From CAZWAP01 sp964632005 (GTDB taxonomy: Bacteria > Planctomycetota > Phycisphaerae > Sedimentisphaerales > Anaerobacaceae): 64,000 nucleotides of DNA. Of this stretch, positions 10,139 through 19,013 are shown piece after piece. Numbering within the stretch: position 1 is the first letter of the stretch; every line of letters starts with the position of its first letter. Below the pieces are notes generated by a model. The model made no database searches, had not been told where the DNA came from, and saw only the letters and a list, made by a program, of their open reading frames with translations. The translations under genes and the position numbers were made by a program. The DNA lies in assembly GCA_964632005.1 (NCBI GenBank), contig CAZWAP010000005.1:33625-97624 (forward strand), written 5' to 3'.

Positions 10139-10413
10139 CCTGGTATCGGTGGGCTGGGGATATCCTCTCTCTCCTCTCTCCCTCCGCGTCCCAGTCCACC
10201 GTGTTTTTTTCTATTCTCCAGATCGGCGTTTTGCTCAGCGTTGTTCGTAATTATTCCCCGGCAGAAGTAGAACGGGCGCAAAGCCTGGCGGGGCACAGCC
10301 ACTATACCGCAGGCGGCCAATCGAGGCTGAGCCAAACTGCCGCTGTTTCGATTGGCGTCTGCTGACATACCCGGATACGGGTGCGTAGGTACAAGAAAAT
10401 AGAGATACGGGCG

Positions 10414-11184
10414 ATGAAAATTGCAAGTTTCAATGTCAATTCACTTCGGGCGCGGTTATCGGTTGTAACAGATTGGTTGGCCCGGCATCAGCCGACCGTG
10501 CTGGCGGTTCAGGAGACCAAGGTGCAGGACGCAGACTTTCCGGCCGAGGCCTTCGATCGGATCGGGTATCGGTATACATTCAAGGGCCAGAAGAGTTATA
10601 ACGGCGTGGCGATATTCGCCAGTGAAGAGATAAGAAATGTGACAGCGGGCTTTGAGGACGAGCCAAAGGACCAGGCGCGACTGATAAAGGCGGAGATCGG
10701 TGGCATTGCAGTGGTGAATACGTACGTTCCACAGGGCTACCTGCCGGATTCGGTCAGGTTTGACTACAAGCTGAACTGGTTCGAACGGTTGCTCGATTAC
10801 TTCGATAGGAACTTCAGCCCTTCCGATCCGGTTGTCTGGGTGGGCGATCTGAACGTTGCGCCGAGCGAGATTGACGTTTACGATCCGGTGAGTTTATTGG
10901 GACACGTGTGTTTCCACCCGGCAGTCCACAGGGCCCTAAAGAAGGTTATGGGCTGGGGATTTGTGGACGTCTTCAGGATGCACTGCAAGCAGGCCGGGCA
11001 GTACACTTTCTGGGACTACCGGAGCCGGGATCCGTTGAAGAACAATCTGGGCTGGCGCATCGACCACATCATGGCCACGAGGGAGCTGGCGAATAAGAGT
11101 ACGCGGTGCTACATTGATACAAGGCCGAGGACGGGCGGCCGGCCGAGCGACCACGTGCCAATAGTAGCGGAGTTCGCGTGTTGA
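10414..11184 (+). CDS. xth: exodeoxyribonuclease III / AP endonuclease
   Basis: A 256-residue Mg-dependent nuclease of base-excision repair, with the exonuclease III fold. Visible motifs are the start MKIASFNVNSLRAR, the metal-binding QETKVQD, the WVGDLNVAPSEIDVYDP active-site segment, and C-terminal WRIDHIMAT and SDHVPI with the catalytic Asp-His pair. Length is normal for ExoA/XthA. The start is the ATG before KIASFN, since that residue begins the conserved first strand; an upstream in-frame GTG would add 11 unlikely residues. It stands alone between polA and a tRNA gene on the other strand. Confidence 0.95.
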   Translation: MKIASFNVNSLRARLSVVTDWLARHQPTVLAVQETKVQDADFPAEAFDRIGYRYTFKGQKSYNGVAIFASEEIRNVTAGFEDEPKDQARLIKAEIGGIAVVNTYVPQGYLPDSVRFDYKLNWFERLLDYFDRNFSPSDPVVWVGDLNVAPSEIDVYDPVSLLGHVCFHPAVHRALKKVMGWGFVDVFRMHCKQAGQYTFWDYRSRDPLKNNLGWRIDHIMATRELANKSTRCYIDTRPRTGGRPSDHVPIVAEFAC

Positions 11185-11414
11185 GCGTAACCTGGGGTCT
11201 TGAAACTCGTATCGGCAGCTAACGAAATCGAGACGCGAGAGTTGAAGGTGCCGGAACCAGATGTCCTGTGGCCGGCAGGGTCGTAGGCCTGAGGCCTTTA
11301 TGTTGGAGACACTGGCCCGGTCGGAGGGCGGGGTCAGGGCCTTTTCTCTTGGGTGGCTGCGGGCGTTTAGCCGGGCTGGGCGCCTCATCCCGGAGTATCG
11401 TCGAGCGGGAGCAA

Positions 11415-11485
11415 CTGGGGAACCAGGATTCGAACCTGGACTAACTGATCCAGAGTCAGTCGTGCTACCGTTACACCATTCCCCA
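11415..11485 (-). tRNA. tRNA-Gln (anticodon CTG)
   Basis: Reads on the minus strand as a 71-nt cloverleaf. The acceptor stem is TGGGGAA/TTCCCCA, the anticodon stem ACTGA/TCAGT encloses the loop CTCTGGA, and the T arm contains TTCGAATC. The anticodon CTG lies at 11453-11451. No CCA is encoded after the discriminator base (G), so CCA would be added by the nucleotidyltransferase. The gene sits alone between xth and gpmI. Confidence 0.95.
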
Positions 11486-11854
11486 GGAACAACGGTCGGG
11501 CCTGCTGAGCGCCGCAGGCGGGCCGCCGTCTGGATCTGAGCCGTGGTTTAATTTTTACGGTTTTGGCCGGCAGCGCCTGCTATATCCGGAATCACCTGAA
11601 GAAGCAGACCGCACTTCCACGGGTTTCCTAAGACTCTACATCCCGCCGGCCGGCACTGCAAGAAAATTCATCAGGCGCTGCCACAACGCAAGCACAAGAA
11701 ATGCTGCTGGTGTGTTGGTCTGCCTTGCTGGTCCTACGGACTTGGCACGTATGGCCGGCCAATGCCCGCTCTTTGCGAGCTAATCCTGGTTCCCGCTGCT
11801 CTTTGCCTGCGAAAATGACCAGGCAGTTTCAGAGAGGGGCAGGACTACAAATGT

Positions 11855-11883
11855 TTGACATGTCTGGGGGCAGCCTGTATCAT
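11855..11883 (+). promoter_or_regulatory. strong sigma-70 promoter upstream of gpmI
   Basis: TTGACA at 11855-11860 and TATCAT at 11878-11883 with an exact 17-nt spacer. Predicted transcription starts near 11890, leaving a ~70-nt leader before the gpmI ATG. The rest of 11489-11854 shows no gene I can support. Confidence 0.65.
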
Positions 11884-11912
11884 ACTCAGCGACAATGTGG
11901 GTGGGACGATTC

Positions 11913-11933
11913 AGACGAGGTCAGGCCTCGTCT
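11913..11933 (+). promoter_or_regulatory. hairpin in the gpmI leader (possible attenuator)
   Basis: A perfect 8-bp stem AGACGAGG/CCTCGTCT with a 5-nt loop is followed by TTTATT and lies inside the predicted gpmI leader, 28 nt before the start codon. Its position between a good promoter and the gene suggests transcription attenuation or mRNA protection. It may also be a simple leader fold; the T-run is short for a strong terminator. Confidence 0.4.
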
Positions 11934-11961
11934 TTATTGCTATTTGAAGGGTCGTTTCGAG

Positions 11962-13536
11962 ATGGCCAAGAAAGGCGTCAATTTGAAGATAAGGCCGTTT
12001 GTCCTGGTGATCCGGGATGGGTGGGGGTATAACCCTGAACCTGCAGAGGACGAATTCAACGCTGTCAAGCGGGGCAAGACGCCGGTGGACGATATGCTGA
12101 TGGCCGAATACCCGAATTGCCTGCTCCACAGCAGCGGGGAGGACGTGGGGCTTCCTGCGGGGACGATGGGCAACAGCGAGGTGGGGCACCAAAACATAGG
12201 GGCCGGTCGTATCGTTCCGCAGGAGTCGGTAAGATTGAGCCGGGCGATCAGGGATGGGTCTTTCTTCAAGAACAAAGAATTCGCCAGGCTGGTGCGGTTC
12301 ATCAAGGGACACAAAGGCAGACTGCACGTGATGGGTTTGTGCAGCGATATAGGAGTTCACTCGCTTCTGGACCACCTTTACGGGTTGCTCGAGCTTGCCA
12401 GGCGCAACGGGATCAAGGAGGTTTTCATACATGCTTTCACGGATGGTCGTGATTCGCCGCCGGACAGCGGAGCGGAGTATCTCAGGCAGATCGAGCAGAA
12501 GGCAAAAGAGATCGGGGTGGGGAAGATCGCGACGGTGATGGGCAGGTTTTATGCGATGGACCGCGACAGCCGGTGGGACCGGGTGCAAAGGGCCTATGAG
12601 TGTATGGTGATGGGCAAAGGCTTACGGGCATCGAGCGTTTCAGAGGCGGTCGCTCGGAGCTACGAGGCGGAGGTGACGGACGAGTTTATCGAGCCGACGT
12701 GTATCGTCAACGAGGACGACGAGCCGATCGGTACGATAAACGATGGCGACGGCGTGGTCTTCTTTAATTTCCGAGGCGACAGGCCGCGAGAGATCGCGCG
12801 GGCGTTTGTTCAACCTGACTTCAAGGAGTTCGCGCGAACGAAGCGGCCGGAGATACACTTTGTGTGTATGACGGAGTACGACGCGACGATACCGGCGGCG
12901 GTGGCGTTTCCGAAACCGCCGAAGATGAAAAACATCCTCGGCGCCTACTGGAGCAGCCTGGGTCTCAGGCAATTCCGCTGTGCGGAGACGGAGAAATATG
13001 CGCATGTGACATTTTTCTTCAACGACTACACGGAAAAGCCATTTGCCGGTGAAGACAGGCAGATCGTTCCGTCTCCGCGTGTGCGCACGTATGACTTGAA
13101 ACCCGAGATGAGCGCGTACGAGGTGACGGACGTCGTTCTGGAGCGGCTTGATTCGAACAAGTACGACGTGGTGGTGGTCAACTTTGCAAACCCGGATATG
13201 GTGGGACATACGGGCGTTCTGGAGGCGGCGATAAAGGCAGCGGAGGTGGTAGATGAATGCGTTGGCAGAATCCTCGAAAAGGTCAAGCAGATGGGCGGAG
13301 TGGGGATAATCACGGCGGATCACGGCAACTTTGAGAAGATGTGGGACAGCCAGCAGAACCAGCCGCACACGGCACATACGGTCGGCCAGGTTCCGATGAT
13401 AGTCTTCGACGAGAGATACAGGACGAGCAGGCTGCGGGAAGGGGGTCGGCTGGCGGACATAGGGCCGACGCTACTGGAGATGATGGACCTGCCACAGCCG
13501 GTCGAGATGACCGGGCAGAGCCTTCTGGAACGCTAG
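11962..13536 (+). CDS. gpmI: 2,3-bisphosphoglycerate-independent phosphoglycerate mutase
   Basis: A 524-residue Mn-dependent glycolytic enzyme that interconverts 3- and 2-phosphoglycerate. Motifs in order: the metal-site start VLVIRDGWGY, the catalytic-serine segment MGNSEVGHQNIGAGR, HAFTDGRDSPP, MDRDSRWDR and the C-terminal metal site ITADHGNFE. The first motif has Arg before DGWG where Leu is usual. The start is the ATG giving MAKKGVN; upstream in-frame ATGs would add up to 87 residues with no family match and would overlap the predicted promoter. It is monocistronic by position. Confidence 0.95.
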   Translation: MAKKGVNLKIRPFVLVIRDGWGYNPEPAEDEFNAVKRGKTPVDDMLMAEYPNCLLHSSGEDVGLPAGTMGNSEVGHQNIGAGRIVPQESVRLSRAIRDGSFFKNKEFARLVRFIKGHKGRLHVMGLCSDIGVHSLLDHLYGLLELARRNGIKEVFIHAFTDGRDSPPDSGAEYLRQIEQKAKEIGVGKIATVMGRFYAMDRDSRWDRVQRAYECMVMGKGLRASSVSEAVARSYEAEVTDEFIEPTCIVNEDDEPIGTINDGDGVVFFNFRGDRPREIARAFVQPDFKEFARTKRPEIHFVCMTEYDATIPAAVAFPKPPKMKNILGAYWSSLGLRQFRCAETEKYAHVTFFFNDYTEKPFAGEDRQIVPSPRVRTYDLKPEMSAYEVTDVVLERLDSNKYDVVVVNFANPDMVGHTGVLEAAIKAAEVVDECVGRILEKVKQMGGVGIITADHGNFEKMWDSQQNQPHTAHTVGQVPMIVFDERYRTSRLREGGRLADIGPTLLEMMDLPQPVEMTGQSLLER

Positions 13537-13687
13537 CGGCGAGTTTTGGCATTCTGCCGGATCATCCTGCCCGTGCAGGTGAGCCGTGTGCCGTGGGTGT
13601 ACGAGGCTGGAAGCATAGCAACGGTAGTGACCGGCCAGGATTTATCCTGAGGCACAAATCACCAGAGCAAAAGGCGGAGAGCTGACG

Positions 13688-14821
13688 ATGTGGAGCGAGA
13701 CGAGGCTTACAGGTTGGAAGGACAAAGTTCTTTTTACCCCTGGGCCGCTCACAACCAGCCGTACGGTCAAGCAGGCTATGCTCAGGGATCTGGGGTCGCG
13801 GGATTATGAATTCATCGACCTGGTTAAGGAAATCAGGAACAAACTTGTCGAGCTGTGCAAGGCGGGGCCGGAAGAATACACAGCGGTTTTGATGCAGGGC
13901 AGCGGCACGTTCGGCCTCGAGGCGGTGGTCGCATCGACCGTTCCGCGGGACGGCAAACTAATGGTCATTATAAACGGGGCGTATGGGAGACGAATCTCGA
14001 GGATCGCATCGGTGCTTGGTATCGAGGTCGTGGAGGTGGAGTTTCCTGAGAATTCGGTGCCTGATTTGGGGAGAATCGAGGCTGCCTTGGAGGCGGACTC
14101 TCGGGTTTCACAGGTGTGCGTGGTGCATTGCGAGACCACCACGGGCATCGTCAATCCGATTGAGCAGATCGGGCGAGTTGTCAAGCGCTACCAGGCCGAC
14201 TACTTCGTGGATGCGATGAGCAGTTTCGGCGCGATCCCCATCGACGTTGGCGAATGCGGGATTGATTATCTTGTATCCTCGGCAAACAAGTGTATAGAGG
14301 GTGTGCCCGGGTTTTCGTTTATTATCTGCAAGATCGGTTCCTTGAGGAGGACGGCGGGGTATGGTCGGAGCGTCAGCCTGAACCTTCTGGAGCAGTATGA
14401 AGGCTTTGAGACGAACGGGCAATTCCGGTTCACGCCTCCCACGCACGCCCTGATAGGGTTTCGCCAGGCGCTGGCTGAGCTGGAGGCAGAAGGCGGCGTA
14501 GAGGGCCGTGCGAAGAGATACCAGAGCAATCACAAGGCCCTGGTGGACGGCATGCGTCAGATGGGGTTTAGAGAATACATCCGGCCGGAAAACCAGGGAT
14601 ACATAATAACGTCGTTCCTCTACCCTGATGATGACAACTTCCACTTTGAAGAATTCTATGAACGGCTTAACGAAAAGGGCTATGTGATTTACCCGGGCAA
14701 AGTGAGTAGCGCCGAGTGCTTTCGGATCGGCAGCATTGGGCGGATTTTCGAATCCGACATTCGAGATCTTCTGAGGGCCATTCGCCAGACAATCGGCGAA
14801 ATGGGTGTCAAGCTCGGGTAA
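13688..14821 (+). CDS. phnW: 2-aminoethylphosphonate--pyruvate transaminase
   Basis: A 377-residue PLP enzyme that converts 2-aminoethylphosphonate and pyruvate to phosphonoacetaldehyde and alanine. It begins LFTPGPLTTSRTVKQAML with the adjacent RDLGSRDYEF, the PhnW signature. It has the GSGTFGLEA cofactor-phosphate segment, the FVDAMSSFGA strand and the PLP lysine in SSANKCIEGVPG. Length is normal. It is the first gene of a plus-strand run that continues with an MtmB homologue, phnX and an aldehyde dehydrogenase. A general alanine-glyoxylate aminotransferase is less likely given the PhnW N-terminus and the phnX neighbour. Confidence 0.93.
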   Translation: MWSETRLTGWKDKVLFTPGPLTTSRTVKQAMLRDLGSRDYEFIDLVKEIRNKLVELCKAGPEEYTAVLMQGSGTFGLEAVVASTVPRDGKLMVIINGAYGRRISRIASVLGIEVVEVEFPENSVPDLGRIEAALEADSRVSQVCVVHCETTTGIVNPIEQIGRVVKRYQADYFVDAMSSFGAIPIDVGECGIDYLVSSANKCIEGVPGFSFIICKIGSLRRTAGYGRSVSLNLLEQYEGFETNGQFRFTPPTHALIGFRQALAELEAEGGVEGRAKRYQSNHKALVDGMRQMGFREYIRPENQGYIITSFLYPDDDNFHFEEFYERLNEKGYVIYPGKVSSAECFRIGSIGRIFESDIRDLLRAIRQTIGEMGVKLG

Positions 14822-14980
14822 GGGCTGAACTGACGTGCCACGGGACCGCCAGAGCGCGATCCACGGCGCGAAGCGTAAAGGTGGGAATAACCGTCAATGC
14901 GATTGCGGGCATTTTCCTGTGAGGCTGTCGCGTGGCTTTAGCGGCGGTCATAGCGACGGGATATCTTTGGGAGTCAGTCG

Positions 14981-16354
14981 ATGCCGAGCATTTTGGAGAT
15001 ATGCAGGCGGGCGGAGCTGGGGCCGAGAATGAGCGCCGAAACCTTCGACCTGGACGTTGTGTTCGCCAACGCGAGGAGACTGTGTGAAAGATACAAGATC
15101 CGTTATGATCCCAGCACTCCCGTGCCAGCGGATGACGACTTGGCGGACCGGGTGTACGAGGCGGCCGTTGACTTTGTAGCGGCGGCGGGTGTTTACTGTC
15201 CTCAGACAAGCAGCGTGATCGAGTTCACGCGGGACGAGATACTGGAGGCGGTCGGCAATTCGCGCGGACGGTGCGTGATGGGCGAGGGCCGGGATCGGTA
15301 TGAGTGGAGGCCGCGCCTGCCCGACAGCAGCACTGAGCCGTGGTATCACGTGGGAACGGGCATTGTTAACACGGACGAGCGTATCGCGTTCAACCTTGTC
15401 ACGGCGTATGCCCAGATAAGGCAGGCCAATTCTGTCAGCGTGCCGGCCTTGGAGAAGATAGGCGGCCGGGCGGTATCGTGCGGCACGCCGTCGGAGATCC
15501 TGGGGGCGATTGAGGGGATAAGAATTGCCCGCGATGCTTTGCGTGGCGCGGGTCGCCCTGGTCTGGCGATAGGCAACTGCATATCGACTGCCGGTACGGC
15601 GCTGGCCACGATAGCCGCCAGTATGCCACAGTTTGGGCTTCGCTGTTCGGACGGCTGGCTGCTCGGGGGCCTGGCCGAGATGAAGTACAACATAGGCGTG
15701 CTGAACAAGGCGGCGTATTTGTCAAGCTGGGGCGCCAATATCGGCAACGAGTCCGGGCCGTTGGTAGGTGGTTACGGGGGCGGCCCGGCGGGAACGGCCA
15801 TACTGAATGTGGCATATAGGCTCGCGGGCCTGTTAGTGCTCGGGTGCGATTACCACCTTACCTTTCCGATACACATTACGAAATCGTGCAGCAGTGCCCG
15901 CGAAGTGCTGTGGACGGTGGCGGTGAGCTCTCAGGCTATCAGCCGGAACACGAAGGAACTGGTCTGGTCGCTTGGGTACATAGCTGCGGGTCCTATGACC
16001 AAGCAGTTTTTCTACGAGACCGCGGCATATATGGCCGCGGTGATACCGTCGGGCCTCTCGGCGCAGACAACGCACCCGGCCAGGGCGCTGCTGAACGATT
16101 ATGTTACCCCGATGGAGATTTTAGGCTCGGTTGAGATAAACCAGGCGTGTGTGGGAATGAGCCGGGAGCAGGGTAATGAGCTTGCCAAGGAGCTGCTCGC
16201 CAAGTATGAGGATCATTTGGACGATGCGCCCAAGGGCAGGAAGTATCAGGATTGCTATGACGTGGAGACGGGGCTGCCCTGCCAGGAATACGTGGACCTG
16301 TATGGCAGTGTAAAAGAGGAGCTTAGGCGAATGGGGTTCAACCTGAAGCTGTAA
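14981..16354 (+). CDS. MtmB-family (monomethylamine methyltransferase-like) corrinoid methyltransferase without pyrrolysine, copy 1
   Basis: A 457-residue homologue of archaeal monomethylamine:corrinoid methyltransferase MtmB (458 residues). Alignment by eye is clear at GVYCPQTSSVIEFTRDEI, at GRPG near residue 191, at the GGYGGGPAGTAI strand and at the C-terminal KYQDCYDVETGLPCQEYV. At the position of the archaeal pyrrolysine (residue 202 there) this protein has Gly198-Asn199, and no in-frame UAG is present. It should still move a methyl group from a small amine to a cobalamin protein. A GGGAG lies 8 nt before the ATG. Its place between phnW and phnX suggests an N-methylated aminoethylphosphonate as substrate; this is inference. 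Confidence 0.88.
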   Translation: MPSILEICRRAELGPRMSAETFDLDVVFANARRLCERYKIRYDPSTPVPADDDLADRVYEAAVDFVAAAGVYCPQTSSVIEFTRDEILEAVGNSRGRCVMGEGRDRYEWRPRLPDSSTEPWYHVGTGIVNTDERIAFNLVTAYAQIRQANSVSVPALEKIGGRAVSCGTPSEILGAIEGIRIARDALRGAGRPGLAIGNCISTAGTALATIAASMPQFGLRCSDGWLLGGLAEMKYNIGVLNKAAYLSSWGANIGNESGPLVGGYGGGPAGTAILNVAYRLAGLLVLGCDYHLTFPIHITKSCSSAREVLWTVAVSSQAISRNTKELVWSLGYIAAGPMTKQFFYETAAYMAAVIPSGLSAQTTHPARALLNDYVTPMEILGSVEINQACVGMSREQGNELAKELLAKYEDHLDDAPKGRKYQDCYDVETGLPCQEYVDLYGSVKEELRRMGFNLKL

Positions 16355-16428
16355 GAGACTGGAGGGTCGGCCTTGCTCCGATCGAAGAGTGTAAAGGAAT
16401 GTTGTCTGGGATGTTGAAGGGAAATGGT

Positions 16429-17262
16429 ATGAGCTTCGAGTATCGCAGAATCTACAAGGGACCGGTAAAGCTGGTAATCTTTGACTGGGCCGGGACGACA
16501 CTGGATTACGGCTGTTATGCACCTGCGGTGGTCTTTGTCGAGGTGTTCAAGCGGCGTGGCGTTGAGATCACGATGGAGCAAGCCCGACGGCCTATGGGCT
16601 TGAAAAAGCTGGACCACATCCGCGCTATTTCCAGGCAAGATGAGGTAGCCAAGCTGTGGAAAGAGGTGCACGGCAGGGCGTGCACGGAGGAGGACGTACA
16701 GGATATGTTCGAGAAGGATTTTGTTCCACTGCAGCTGGCGTGCATAGGGGACTACAGCGAACTTATTCCCGGGACGGTGGAGACGGTCGACGAGCTCAAG
16801 AGCCGCGGGATCAAGATTGGCTCGACGAGCGGCTACTTCACCGAGGCGATGGAGATAAACTTTCGTGAGGCGAAGAAGCAGGGGTACGTTCCGGACGTTA
16901 ACGCCTGTGCGAGCGATGTCCCGGCGGGCCGGCCGGAGCCGTGGATGGTAATGAGCAATATGCAGCAGGCGAGGGTGTTTCCGCCGGAGGCAGTTGTGAA
17001 GGTGGACGATACCAAGCCCGGAATTGCCGAAGGGCTGAACGCCGGGACGTGGACGATAGGATTGTCGAAGACGGGCAACGAGGTCGGGCTCAACGAGCAG
17101 GAGTTGGCTGCGTTGAATCCGGAGGAGGTCAGGCGCAAAGTGGAGCGGGCCACGGACGGTCTGGCCAAGGCGGGCGCACATTACGTTGTAGAGTCGATTG
17201 CGGAGGTTCCGCCGATTATCGTCGAGATTGAAGAGCGCTTGAAGATGGGCCAGAGACCCTGA
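16429..17262 (+). CDS. phnX: phosphonoacetaldehyde hydrolase (phosphonatase)
   Basis: A 277-residue HAD-superfamily enzyme that splits phosphonoacetaldehyde into acetaldehyde and phosphate. The nucleophile motif is FDWAGTTLDYGCYAP, nearly the PhnX consensus. The Schiff-base lysine lies in MGLKKLDHIRA in the cap. Motif 2 is GSTSGYF, and KVDDTKPGIAEG holds the Mg-binding acidic residues. I chose the ATG at 16429 because AAGGG lies 7 nt upstream; in-frame ATGs at 16399 and 16411 are worse spaced. It follows the MtmB homologue by ~75 bp and supplies acetaldehyde for the next gene. Confidence 0.95.
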   Translation: MSFEYRRIYKGPVKLVIFDWAGTTLDYGCYAPAVVFVEVFKRRGVEITMEQARRPMGLKKLDHIRAISRQDEVAKLWKEVHGRACTEEDVQDMFEKDFVPLQLACIGDYSELIPGTVETVDELKSRGIKIGSTSGYFTEAMEINFREAKKQGYVPDVNACASDVPAGRPEPWMVMSNMQQARVFPPEAVVKVDDTKPGIAEGLNAGTWTIGLSKTGNEVGLNEQELAALNPEEVRRKVERATDGLAKAGAHYVVESIAEVPPIIVEIEERLKMGQRP

Positions 17263-17387
17263 GGACAGGGGGGACTCCGGGGTCCCGGTGGAGGTCGGCT
17301 GCGTGGCGGGGTGTGTGCATTGTGGGTGCTTAGGCTGGCAGCATTGTTGTAGGGGGCGGATGGTTAGAAACCTGGTGGGAGCGCGCG

Positions 17388-18872
17388 ATGAGTTTGAGAA
17401 TCGCCAGGAACTACGTCGATGGCCGATGGTTCGAGCCGGAGAACGACGGCTGGCTGGACATTGAGAATCCCAGCACAGGCGAGGTCATCGGGAAAGTGCC
17501 GTTATCAACCGTTGGAGAGGTGAACCGTGCGGTGCGCGCAGCGGCCGAGGCATTTGAGAGCTGGAGCCGTACCCCGGTCGCCCGGCGTGTCCGGCCTTTA
17601 TATCAACTGGATGCTCTCTTGCGCAAGGACGAGGAGCGGATAGCCAGGACGCTTGTGCAGGAAATGGGAAAGTCGCTGCCGGATGCGCGGGCGGAGATGA
17701 AGCGTATCTTCGAGAATATCGAAGCGGCGTCTGGTATGCCGGTCCTACAACAAGGGGACAAGCTGATCGGGGCATCCTACGGGATTGACGGCGAGGTGAT
17801 GCGTCTTCCGGTGGGCGTCTTTGCGATGATAGCGCCGTTCAACTTCCCGGCTATGGTGCCGTTCTGGTTTTTGCCTTATGCGATCGCCACGGGCAATACA
17901 TACGTCGTGAAGGCTTCGGAGCAGGTCCCGCTTACGATGCAGTTGATCGCCGAGTACATCGATCAAGTTGAGCTTCCGAAAGGCGTTTTCAATCTCGTCA
18001 ACGGGGACAAGCGGGCCGGCGAGAGTCTGGTGGAAAATCCGGTTGTCAAAGGGATATCGGTGGTCGGTTCAACTGCGACGTGCCGGATTGTCTCGGCGAG
18101 GTGTGCCGCCAACCACAAGCGCTGCCAGGCACTGGGGTCGGCGAAGAATCATCTTGTGGTTATGCCGGATGCGAAGATCGACGAGGTGATCCGGAATATG
18201 ATCACCTCATGCTACGGCTGCGCGGGTCAACGGTGCATGGCCGCCTCGGCGATTGTTGCCGTCGGCCGGGAAACGTATGAAACCATTTGCGAGAGGTTTA
18301 TTGCCGCTTCACGAGAGGTACTGGTGGGTGATCCGCTTGATCCGAGGTTCGCAGATGAGCCGATGGTGATGGGGCCGGTGATCTCGGCCAAGTCGAAGCG
18401 CTTCATCCACAAGATGATCGAGACGGGCATAAAGGAAGGGGCCACTCTTGCGCTGAACGGCCGGGGCATCGTCGTGCCGGGCTGCGAGAAGGGGTACTTT
18501 GTGGGGCCCACGGTCTTTACGGACGTCGAGGCCGGGATGGAAATCCACAAGACGGAGATTTTCGGCCCGGTGGTTGTAATCCTCGAGGCCGGCAGTCTGG
18601 ACGAGGCGATAAAAATTATCAACGATCACGAGTACGGCAACGGGGCCTCGATCTACACCCAGAACGGTTACTGGGCCCGGAAGTTCAAACTTGAGACAAA
18701 GTGCGGAATGATCGGCATAAACGTCGGGATCCCGGCTCCGGTGGCATATCTGCCCTTCGGCGGCGCAAAAGCATCGTTATTTGCAGAGATCAAGGCACAG
18801 GGTAAGGCGGTTATCGAGTTTTTCACGGAAGCGAGGATTGTCACTGAGAGGTTTTGGCCTGAACAGGGTTGA
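17388..18872 (+). CDS. CoA-acylating aldehyde dehydrogenase, MmsA type
   Basis: A 494-residue NAD-dependent aldehyde dehydrogenase closest in appearance to methylmalonate-semialdehyde dehydrogenase (MmsA/IolA). Visible motifs are APFNFPAMVPFWFLPYAIATGN, the catalytic cysteine in GCAGQRCMAAS, EIFGPVV, and the late GINVGIPAPVAYLPFGG that marks the CoA-acylating subfamily. In this operon the likely substrate is acetaldehyde from PhnX, giving acetyl-CoA and NADH. Methylmalonate semialdehyde cannot be excluded, and oxidation of phosphonoacetaldehyde (PhnY-like) is a weaker option. It is the last gene of the phn run and converges with the second MtmB homologue. Confidence 0.88.
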   Translation: MSLRIARNYVDGRWFEPENDGWLDIENPSTGEVIGKVPLSTVGEVNRAVRAAAEAFESWSRTPVARRVRPLYQLDALLRKDEERIARTLVQEMGKSLPDARAEMKRIFENIEAASGMPVLQQGDKLIGASYGIDGEVMRLPVGVFAMIAPFNFPAMVPFWFLPYAIATGNTYVVKASEQVPLTMQLIAEYIDQVELPKGVFNLVNGDKRAGESLVENPVVKGISVVGSTATCRIVSARCAANHKRCQALGSAKNHLVVMPDAKIDEVIRNMITSCYGCAGQRCMAASAIVAVGRETYETICERFIAASREVLVGDPLDPRFADEPMVMGPVISAKSKRFIHKMIETGIKEGATLALNGRGIVVPGCEKGYFVGPTVFTDVEAGMEIHKTEIFGPVVVILEAGSLDEAIKIINDHEYGNGASIYTQNGYWARKFKLETKCGMIGINVGIPAPVAYLPFGGAKASLFAEIKAQGKAVIEFFTEARIVTERFWPEQG

Positions 18873-19013
18873 GCTTGCTTGCGTGGGGGCTGGTGCCGTC
18901 GAAACCGTGTTGTGCGGGGGTCTTCGCGCCTGTCGAAGCGGGCACGAGGACTCGGCGAGGAGCACCGAGAATCGGCGACGGTCAGCGGGGCAGCCGCTTT
19001 GCGGCGGGGGTTC

